Source: an uncultured bacterium
Lineage (GTDB): Bacteria; Patescibacteriota; Minisyncoccia; Phycocordibacterales; UBA9973
NCBI GenBank assembly: GCA_937895515.1
Contig: CALAYS010000082.1
Location: 1 to 35,447 of the forward strand
DNA: 35,447 bases
Direction of reading: 5' to 3'
In this document: in pieces, positions 29,223 to 35,447 of the stretch
Layout: the number at the start of each line of letters is the position of its first letter
Position numbering within the stretch: the stretch's first letter is position 1
Position numbers and translations under genes: made by a program
The notes under the pieces: model-generated
Database searches by the model: none
The model's input: only the letters and a program-made list of their open reading frames with translations
What the model was told of the DNA's origin: nothing

Positions 29223-31763
29223 ATGTCGATTCAAATCACCCATCGAGACGGTACAAAAGAGCCTTTTAATGCAGATCATATTAACCGTTCTATTGAAAGA
29301 GCTAGTTTTGGTTTAACGGATGTTACTTCAAAAGTAATGCAAATTGCCTCTGAAACAGAGTTAACTCTTTATGATGGGATAACGACGGACGAACTTGATA
29401 TTGCAACTATTAATGCTGCACTTCAAAATGTCCAAGAAGACATTGAATTCGACAAAATCGCTACTCGTTTACTTTTAAAAGTAATCTACAAGCATGTTCT
29501 TGGGCCTTATGATGAAGCTGAGTTCGAAAAGGTTCATAATGCAGGTTTTAGAACTTGTATTGAAAATGGTGTAGCTAATAAAGTATTCCACCCTAATCTA
29601 GTAAGTAAATTCGACCTTGATCGTCTTGGTAATTTTCTTAAACCTGAAAATGATGAATTGTATTTCTATTCTGGTCTATCATCAATGCAAAACCGTTATT
29701 TAACCAAAGGTACAGATGGTAACCCTGTTGAGACCCCACAATATTTTTGGATGCGTATTGCTATGGCAATGGCAATTAATGAGACTGATCCTAACATGTG
29801 GGCAGAAAAGTTTTATAACAAAATGTCACGCCTTGAATATCTTTCTGCGGGGTCAACTAACATTGGTGCAGGTACATTGCGGTCAAGTCTTTCAAACTGT
29901 TATTTAATGGAAATCCATGATGATATGGAACACATTGGTAAAACAGTTTCTGATGTTCTTCTTTTATCAAAGGCTACTGGTGGTATTGGACTTTCTGTTA
30001 CAAAACTTCGTGCTGAAGGGTCTATTCTTTCATCTAACAATACTCAGTCTAGTGGACCAATTCCATTTTTACATATTATCGACTCTGCGGTTCGTGCTGT
30101 TCAACGTGGCGGTAAGAAAAAAGGTGCACTATGTTTCTATATGGAAAACTGGCATCTTAATTTCCAAGACTTTATTGATTTAAAACAAAATGCAGGTGAC
30201 GATTACCGTCGTGCTCGTACAGCTAATACTGCTGTGTTTATCTCTGACGAATTTATGCGCCGAGTCAAATCCGGGGAAGACTGGTATTTGTTCGACCCAA
30301 ATGAAGTTAAAGATTTGAATGAATTATATGGTGATGCTTTTGCAAAACGCTATAATGAATACTGCGTAATGGCAGAAAATGGTCAAATTAAAAACTGGAA
30401 CAAAATTCCAGCTACTCAACAATACAAAAATATTCTTGTATCGCTTGAAACAACATCTCACCCATGGCTAACTTGGAAAGATACAATTAATTCTCGTGCA
30501 TTAAATAACAATACTGGAACAATTCATTGTTCAAACCTATGTACTGAAATTACTCTTCCAACTGACCGTAACAATATTGCTGTTTGTAATTTAATCTCTA
30601 TTAACCTTTCTCGTCATATTAAAGACAAACAAATTGATTGGACACTTCTTGAAGAGTCAGTTCGTCTTGCTACTCGTCAGCTGGATAACCTTATTGATGT
30701 GAATGAACCACCAATAGTTGAAGCCCAAAGAGCTGATGATGAAAACCGTGCAGTTGGTCTTGGTCTTATGGGATTCACTGACACAATCGAACAATTAGGT
30801 TTTTCATACGAAGACCAAGGCTCATACGACATTGCTGATAAAGTTTTTGAATTTATTTCATACTGTGCAATTGATGAATCCGCTAATTTAGCACAAGAGC
30901 GTGGTAGTTATAAAAACTTTGCAGGATCAGGTTGGAGCCGTGGTATGGTGCCTGTCGATACACTAGCAACTTTGGAATACGAACGTGGAATTGAATTAAC
31001 TGTACCCAAAGTAGCTAACATGATTAATCCTATTGTTGACTGGGATGCGTTACGTGCAAAAGTTAAAAATGGAATTCGTAATGCAACATTAATGGCTATT
31101 GCTCCAAATGCTAATATTGGGCTTGTTGCTGGTACTTCACCAGGTATTGACCCGCGTTTTGCACAAATGTTTTCTCGTAATAAAATTTCTGGTAAATATT
31201 TGGAAATCAACCCAAACCTTGTTACTGCTCTTAAAGAAATTAATATTTGGGATAAAGTTCGTGATGAAATACTAACAAACCAAGGTGATCTAGAAGCCAT
31301 TGAATTAATTCCAGACCATATCAAGCACATTTACAAAACATCATTCTCTGTATCTGCTTATGCATTTATCGAAGTAGCAGCCAGAGCTCAAAAATGGGTA
31401 GACCAAGCTATCTCTCGTAATATGTATCTTGAAACTCGTGATATTGATGAAGTTATGAACATCTACAGTGCTGCTTGGGAAAAGGGCTTAAAGACTACAT
31501 ATTACCTTCATATGAAGCCTCGTCATACAGCTGAACAAAGTACTGTATCAGTTAACAAAGCGCAATCTATGGGCAAACTAGGCTTTGGAGCGCTTCGTGC
31601 AAAAGCCACGATTAGTGAAGTAGTTTCCAATGTTGAAACTAATAATGTCGCTGAAGTTGTTGAAACTGAAGTTAAAGTTCCAACAAATGATGGCCGACCA
31701 GCAGTGACAGTACATGTCTCAGAAGACCCTCAAGATGCTCTAATTTGCGAAAGTTGCCAATAA
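29223..31763 (+). CDS. nrdA: Ribonucleoside-diphosphate reductase, class I alpha subunit
   Basis: 846 aa. N-terminal ATP-cone (ITHRDGTKEPFNADHINRSI) for allosteric activity control. First redox Cys in SNCYLMEI, active-site Asn-Cys-Glu in SNLCTEITLP, second redox Cys in IAVCNLISINL. Later come MAIAPNANIGLVAGTSPGIDP and the radical-transfer Tyr pair in KTTYYLH. The C-terminus carries the shuttle pair CESC. All catalytic residues of class I are present. It reduces NDPs to dNDPs with the NrdB subunit encoded 24 bases downstream. Confidence 0.98.
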   Translation: MSIQITHRDGTKEPFNADHINRSIERASFGLTDVTSKVMQIASETELTLYDGITTDELDIATINAALQNVQEDIEFDKIATRLLLKVIYKHVLGPYDEAEFEKVHNAGFRTCIENGVANKVFHPNLVSKFDLDRLGNFLKPENDELYFYSGLSSMQNRYLTKGTDGNPVETPQYFWMRIAMAMAINETDPNMWAEKFYNKMSRLEYLSAGSTNIGAGTLRSSLSNCYLMEIHDDMEHIGKTVSDVLLLSKATGGIGLSVTKLRAEGSILSSNNTQSSGPIPFLHIIDSAVRAVQRGGKKKGALCFYMENWHLNFQDFIDLKQNAGDDYRRARTANTAVFISDEFMRRVKSGEDWYLFDPNEVKDLNELYGDAFAKRYNEYCVMAENGQIKNWNKIPATQQYKNILVSLETTSHPWLTWKDTINSRALNNNTGTIHCSNLCTEITLPTDRNNIAVCNLISINLSRHIKDKQIDWTLLEESVRLATRQLDNLIDVNEPPIVEAQRADDENRAVGLGLMGFTDTIEQLGFSYEDQGSYDIADKVFEFISYCAIDESANLAQERGSYKNFAGSGWSRGMVPVDTLATLEYERGIELTVPKVANMINPIVDWDALRAKVKNGIRNATLMAIAPNANIGLVAGTSPGIDPRFAQMFSRNKISGKYLEINPNLVTALKEINIWDKVRDEILTNQGDLEAIELIPDHIKHIYKTSFSVSAYAFIEVAARAQKWVDQAISRNMYLETRDIDEVMNIYSAAWEKGLKTTYYLHMKPRHTAEQSTVSVNKAQSMGKLGFGALRAKATISEVVSNVETNNVAEVVETEVKVPTNDGRPAVTVHVSEDPQDALICESCQ

Positions 31764-31787
31764 TTATAAGTTTAATAATATAAATAT

Positions 31788-32795
31788 ATGTTGTTAGGAA
31801 AACCAGAACCCAAAGATACATCTCTTCACCCAATGAAATACAAATGGGCTTATGATTTGTATCAACAAGCAGTGCGTAATACTTGGTTCCCACACGAAAT
31901 CCCATTAGGGGAAGACATTAAAGACTGGAACGACATGACCGACGATGAACGGCATGCAGTTAAATTCTTGATGGCGTTCTTTAACCCAGCAGAACTTATT
32001 GTTAACCGAGCATTAGCACTGGGTGTGTATCCATATCTTAAATCTCCAGAATGTCATTTGTATATTGCTAAACAAATGTGGGAAGAAGCTAACCACTGTG
32101 TTGCTTTTGAATATGTACTTGAAACTTTCCCTATGGATCGTGAAGAGGTTTATAAAGTCCACACTATGACTCCGTCAATGGTAGCCAAAGAAGATTATAT
32201 TAACAAATATCTTAAAAAAATGACCGAGGTAACTTTGAATATCGAAACTACCGAAGGCCGTAAAGAATTTATTCGCAATCTTGTAGCTTACAATATTGTG
32301 ATGGAAGGTATTTGGTTTTATTCTGGATTTATGGTTATTTTCTCTTTCCGTCAAAGAAACAAACTAAGAAACTTTGGTTCAATGCTTAACTGGGTACTGC
32401 GTGATGAATCACTGCATTTAAAATTTGGTATTAACCTTGTTTTGAATATTCTTGAAGAAAACCCAGATTTGTTAACTGAAGATTTTGCAGAAGAAGTTCG
32501 CAATATCATAATCGAAGGTGTTAATTTGGAATTAGCGTACAACAAAGATTTATTCCCAAATGGAATTTTGGGTCTTAATTCTGAATATGTTAACCAATAT
32601 GTAAAATATGTTGCTGATCGCCGGTTGGAAGAGCTAGGTATGGCAACAGAATACAATGTAACTAATCCTGCAAAATGGATGGCAACATCTACTGATGTGT
32701 TCGAGCTTGTTAATTTCTTTGAACAACAAAATACATCTTATGAAGTTGACGCCGGTGGACACAGTAAATCAACAGAAGAAGAAAAGAAAGATTAA
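31788..32795 (+). CDS. nrdB: Ribonucleotide reductase beta subunit, subclass Ic type (Phe at radical site)
   Basis: 335-aa ferritin-like radical subunit. Metal ligands read Glu69 (NPAELIVNRA), Glu100 and His103 (WEEANH), Glu173 (IVMEGIWFY), Glu207 and His210 (RDESLH). The residue four after His103, Tyr122 in E. coli, is Phe107. Ligand 1 is Glu instead of Asp. Both features are those of Chlamydia trachomatis R2, which uses a Mn(IV)/Fe(III) centre in place of a tyrosyl radical. The C-terminal tail has the conserved Tyr (TSYEVD). TAATAT lies six bases before the ATG. Followed by a terminator. Confidence 0.95.
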   Translation: MLLGKPEPKDTSLHPMKYKWAYDLYQQAVRNTWFPHEIPLGEDIKDWNDMTDDERHAVKFLMAFFNPAELIVNRALALGVYPYLKSPECHLYIAKQMWEEANHCVAFEYVLETFPMDREEVYKVHTMTPSMVAKEDYINKYLKKMTEVTLNIETTEGRKEFIRNLVAYNIVMEGIWFYSGFMVIFSFRQRNKLRNFGSMLNWVLRDESLHLKFGINLVLNILEENPDLLTEDFAEEVRNIIIEGVNLELAYNKDLFPNGILGLNSEYVNQYVKYVADRRLEELGMATEYNVTNPAKWMATSTDVFELVNFFEQQNTSYEVDAGGHSKSTEEEKKD

Positions 32796-32816
32796 ATTTA
32801 TATAAATTTAATCTTT

Positions 32817-32847
32817 AAAAACCAGCCTATTTATAGGCTGGTTTTTG
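32817..32847 (+). terminator. Terminator after nrdB
   Basis: ACCAGCCTAT and ATAGGCTGGT (10 bp, loop TT), extended by A-T pairs and followed by a T-run. Confidence 0.93.
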
Positions 32848-32860
32848 CTTTATATTGTGG

Positions 32861-32866
32861 TATAGT
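32861..32866 (+). promoter_or_regulatory. -10-like box, eight bases before ATG
   Basis: TATAGT then eight bases to the ATG at 32875. Confidence 0.45.
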
Positions 32867-32874
32867 TTTAATAT

Positions 32875-34425
32875 ATGGAAGAGACTAAACAATGTCAAAA
32901 TTGTAAAAATGACTTTAAAATTGAGTCAGAAGATTTTGCATTTTATGACAAAATCCATGTCCCAGCTCCAACATTTTGCCCCGAGTGTCGGATGATACGT
33001 AGACTAAGAAATAGAAATGAAAGAGTTCTTTTTAAAGCACAATGTGATTTATGTTCTAAATCTATTTTCACTATATATCATCCTGACAATAAATATATAA
33101 TTTATTGTACAGATTGCTATTCTTCCGATAAATGGAATCCATTAGACTATGGTATGGATTATGATTTCTCTCGTTCATTTTTTGAACAGTTTTCAGAACT
33201 TCAAAAAAGAGTTCCACATAAAGCAAAGCATGAAGTTTCTAGTCAAAATTGTGAATATGGTAATTATATTTTAAACTCAAAAGATATTTATTTATCTTTT
33301 ACAACAACAGATTCTAATTGGATTTATTATACCCGTAGTGCTGACCGCTGTAATGATTGTATGGATTGTTACAATATTATTGACTGCCAGTATTGTTATT
33401 TTTGTGTTCAAACAAGTAAAAGCTCAAATTCTTCTTATTTAATTGATTGCCGTGAATGTGTTAGTTCTAAATTCTTATACGATTGTGTTAATTGTATAGA
33501 TTGTTTTATGTCATCAAATGTTCGTAATAAACAGTATTATTTTAAAAATAAACAATTAACAAAAGAAGAATATAAAAATGAAATGGATAATTTAGATTTC
33601 TCTTCATTGTATGAAATTAGTAATTTAAAAATTGAATTTGATAAATTAGTTAAAAACTCTATCCATAAATTTGCTAATTTAACTGGTTCTAATAATTGTA
33701 CAGGGGACAATGTTGTTAAATCAAATAATGTAAATAAATCTTTTCATGTAACAGAAAGTGAAAACTGTAAATTTGTTATGCGGACAGTTGGGTTAAAAGA
33801 TTCTTATGATGTTTTTGGTTCTCTGCCAGGAGAACTTTTGTATGAAGTTCATGGTGGAGCAAAAGGTTCGAGTAATTCCCACTTTGTTTCTATTGGAAAT
33901 GGAACTGTAAATAGTGAATATACTGATTTTTGTTTAAATGTACAAGATTTATTTGGTTCTGTTAGTTTACAAAGTAATAAATACTGTATCTTTAATAAGC
34001 AATATGAGAAAGATGAATATTTTGAATTAAAAGAAAAAATAAAACAACAAATGATGGATGTACCTTATATAGATGAAAAAGGTATTGTTTATAAATATGG
34101 TGAATATTTTCCACAAATTTGTATGGCTTTTGCTTATAATGAATCTGCAGCACAAGAATTTTTTCCTTTAACAAAAGAAGAAATAATACATCATAATTAT
34201 TTATATAGAGATCCAATAGTTAATCAATATAGCCCTACTTTAACTAAAGAAAATTTACCTAATAAAATAACTGATTCGATAGTTGATGAAGTTTTAGAAT
34301 GTTCCCATAACAATTTATGCAATAGTCACCGTTGTGTTGGAGTTTTTAAAATTACAAAAGAGGAATTATTCTTTTATAAAAATCATGTCCAAATGCTACA
34401 ATCATTAAGCTTAAAATTAGCATAA
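32875..34425 (+). CDS. Cys-rich zinc-ribbon protein of CPR type, 3' end altered by a junction
   Basis: 516 codons as it stands. The N-terminus holds a zinc ribbon: CQNCKNDF (8-15), then CPECRMIRRLRNRNER, CDLCSK and CTDCY. A long middle section has repeated Cys pairs (CNDCMDCYN, CQYCYFC, CRECV, CVNCIDCF). Near the end comes CSHNNLCNSHRCVGVFKIT. In family members seen in Parcubacteria a second ribbon (IPLPRLCPNCR-like) normally follows FYK. Here the frame instead runs on as HVQMLQSLSLKLA and stops, right where the DNA changes character. So the true C-terminus is probably missing from about 34370-34385. Function unknown; perhaps nucleic-acid binding. Confidence 0.75.
   Translation: MEETKQCQNCKNDFKIESEDFAFYDKIHVPAPTFCPECRMIRRLRNRNERVLFKAQCDLCSKSIFTIYHPDNKYIIYCTDCYSSDKWNPLDYGMDYDFSRSFFEQFSELQKRVPHKAKHEVSSQNCEYGNYILNSKDIYLSFTTTDSNWIYYTRSADRCNDCMDCYNIIDCQYCYFCVQTSKSSNSSYLIDCRECVSSKFLYDCVNCIDCFMSSNVRNKQYYFKNKQLTKEEYKNEMDNLDFSSLYEISNLKIEFDKLVKNSIHKFANLTGSNNCTGDNVVKSNNVNKSFHVTESENCKFVMRTVGLKDSYDVFGSLPGELLYEVHGGAKGSSNSHFVSIGNGTVNSEYTDFCLNVQDLFGSVSLQSNKYCIFNKQYEKDEYFELKEKIKQQMMDVPYIDEKGIVYKYGEYFPQICMAFAYNESAAQEFFPLTKEEIIHHNYLYRDPIVNQYSPTLTKENLPNKITDSIVDEVLECSHNNLCNSHRCVGVFKITKEELFFYKNHVQMLQSLSLKLA
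34367..34383. other. Probable junction between bacterial and eukaryotic DNA
   Basis: The bacterial reading (ELFFYKNH) and the minus-strand protist-like reading (FGHDFYKR) both make sense across this A/T-rich stretch, as expected for a join at short shared sequence. To the right no bacterial gene is seen. Confidence 0.6.
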
Positions 34426-34531
34426 TAAAAATACTAAACAAACCGCCAACTACCGTTTTGAAGTGATTTTTATTATAATTAAAGTTTAAAGAACCACCTA
34501 TTAGATCAAACTTTTCGAAAAAAGATTTCAT
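34384..34531 (-). CDS. Fragment of a protist (ciliate-like) membrane-protein gene, N-terminal part
   Basis: From ATG at 34531 the minus strand reads MKSFFEKFDLIGGSLNFNYN and goes on through KNHFKTVVGGLFSIF into a membrane helix (IMLILSLMIVAFG) before running into bacterial sequence. The order F-E-K-F-D, N-F-N-Y, FKT..GG and a helix is a pattern I associate with large ciliate membrane-protein families. About 49 residues remain. No Gln codon occurs in it, so the genetic code cannot be tested. Confidence 0.5.
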
Positions 34532-34551
34532 TAATTTATTAATTAAATTAG
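34532..34551 (+). other. Probable 3' end of an upstream intron
   Basis: The AT-only stretch ending in ATTAG directly before the first MCC beta codon looks like an intron acceptor. The donor is not in the window; the sequence upstream belongs to the minus-strand gene fragment, so a second rearrangement point is likely here. Confidence 0.45.
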
Positions 34552-35447
34552 ATCTCAGTAGTATTAGGTAGTTGCACTGCTGGAGGAGCATATGTACCAG
34601 CATTATCTGATGAATCAGTTATAGTGAAAAATAGTGGAACTATATTTTTAGGCGGTCCTCCCCTTGTGAAAGCAGCTACAGGGGAAGTAGTTACCCCAGA
34701 GCAATTAGGTGGCGCTGATGTTCATTGCAAAATTTCAGGAGTAAGTGATCATTATGCGAATAACGAGTTACATGCTTTAGAAATTGCAAGAAACATAGTG
34801 GCAAATTTAAATCACAACTCTTATTTGACTGAAAATTTACAGAAGCAGATTACTCCTGAGGAGCCTTTGTATAGCGCTAGTGAATTAAATGGAATTGTCC
34901 CTACGGATTTCCGTAAGCAATATGATGTGAGAGAAGTGATAGCAAGAGTATTTGATGGAAGCAAGTAAGAAAATTTAATTAAATATAAAAAACTATTATT
35001 ATTTTACAGATTACAGGAATTCAAAAAAGAGTACGGTAAAACACTGATTTGTGGATTTACTCATTTATACGGTTATCCTGTAGGAGTATTAGGAAATAAT
35101 GGAATACTATTCCCAGAGTCAACCCTAAAAGGTACACACTTCATTGAATTATGTAGTCAAAGAAAAATTCCATTGATATTTTTACAAAACATTACCGGAT
35201 TCATGGTAGGAAAAAAATACGAACATGAAGGAATCGCAAAACACGGTGCAAAAATGGTACATGCGGTATCAAACGCTAATGTTCCTAAACTAACAGTAAT
35301 TATGAATGGATCTTTCGGCGCAGGAAACTACGGTATGTGCGGTAGAGCATTTGATCCAAGATACTTATTTATGTGGCCAAGTGGAAAGATTTCCGTCATG
35401 GGAGGAGAACAAGCAGTAGGAGTACTAGTACAAGTGAATAAAGATAG
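34552..35447 (+). CDS. Methylcrotonoyl-CoA carboxylase beta subunit, eukaryotic, partial, spliced
   Basis: Exon 34552-34964 begins ISVVLGSCTAGGAYVPALSD and includes GTIFLGGPPLVKAATGE, GGADVHCKISGVSDHYA and YDVREVIARVFDGSK. Exon 35010-35447 continues LQEFKKEYGKTLICGFTHLYGYPVG (given in two overlapping parts in MCCB homologues), NNGILFPES, FLQNITGFMVGKKYE, GSFGAGNYGMCGRAF and ISVMGGEQAVGVL, and leaves the window. This is the carboxyltransferase (leucine catabolism, mitochondrial). The N-terminal 200 or so residues are missing. The exons join in frame only if 34965-35009 is removed. All nine Gln codons are CAA/CAG. Confidence 0.9.
34965..35009 (+). other. Spliceosomal intron, 45 nt
   Basis: Starts GTAAGA and ends TTTTACAG, AT-rich, with an in-frame TAA if read through. 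Removing exactly these 45 bases restores DGS-K-LQEF, collinear with MCC beta proteins. Confidence 0.9.

Noticed and set aside
1..34383. Gracilibacteria/SR1-type code (TGA = Gly) or Mycoplasma-type code (TGA = Trp)
   Set aside because: No in-frame TGA is needed in any gene; Gly and Trp use normal codons throughout.
34552..35447. Bacterial carboxyltransferase with a frameshift
   Set aside because: The break is an exact 45-nt GT-AG insertion with an in-frame stop, and the sequence follows the mitochondrial MCC beta type.

Overview
The window looks like one contig of an ultra-small, AT-rich bacterium of the Candidate Phyla Radiation (Patescibacteria, probably a Parcubacteria lineage), with about 1 kb of eukaryotic DNA joined to its right end. 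The CPR placement rests on gene content: a Cys-rich zinc-ribbon protein family common in Parcubacteria, small two-helix membrane proteins of CPR type, a single-RRM RNA-binding protein, an extended S12, L11 without an adjacent L1, and ABC exporters with decorated adaptors. Many starts lack a Shine-Dalgarno and instead have a -10 box six bases upstream. I could not search any database, so placement and functions are by reading.

Layout. 1-1527: end of an AAA/OLD-like ATPase gene and a TOPRIM-like (DUF4276-type) partner, a possible defence pair. 1545-5334: malic enzyme, a hypothetical gene on the minus strand, and a Pif1-like helicase with a C-terminal HTH. 5335-6060: an intergenic region rich in hairpins around an RRM protein gene, with two copies of a covarying stem-loop element. 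6066-7787: membrane protein, tRNA-Arg, RuvX, a tRNA-binding protein and a MazG-like pyrophosphatase. 7820-12042: a folate/thymidylate block (ThyA-family enzyme with Asp at the base-specificity position, dCMP-deaminase-like protein, DHFR, CofE/FolC2-like ligase, SHMT). 12044-15544: a tightly packed operon of three NUDIX proteins, an SDR, a CYTH protein and an alpha/beta hydrolase. 15552-18268: membrane proteins, a CPA-type antiporter and an FKBP. 18454-21545: rpsL-rpsG-fusA. 21631-25191: MacAB-like adaptor, permease and ATPase. 25329-28996: SIMPL protein, a secreted protein, secE-nusG-rplK and membrane proteins. 29223-32795: ribonucleotide reductase nrdA-nrdB, with a subclass Ic-type NrdB. 32875 to about 34380: zinc-ribbon protein, apparently cut by the junction. 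From about 34385 to 35447: a fragment of a protist membrane-protein gene and a spliceosomal methylcrotonoyl-CoA carboxylase beta gene.

Together the core genes give a compact deoxynucleotide supply line: RNR makes dNDPs, the deaminase and ThyA-family enzyme make dTMP, and SHMT, DHFR and the CofE-like ligase supply and recycle folate. MazG, NUDIX and CYTH proteins clean up nucleotide phosphates.

The most notable observations are: (1) a repeated TATAAT-N6-ATG arrangement implying leaderless mRNAs; (2) no TGA stop in 40 native genes although TAG is used nine times; (3) Asp instead of Asn in the ThyA-family enzyme, with an interleaved divergent promoter to the deaminase gene; (4) a Phe-type (class Ic) NrdB; (5) a stem-loop element with an identical 17-nt loop and covarying stems; (6) an attenuator-like leader before the CofE-like gene; (7) the eukaryotic tail.
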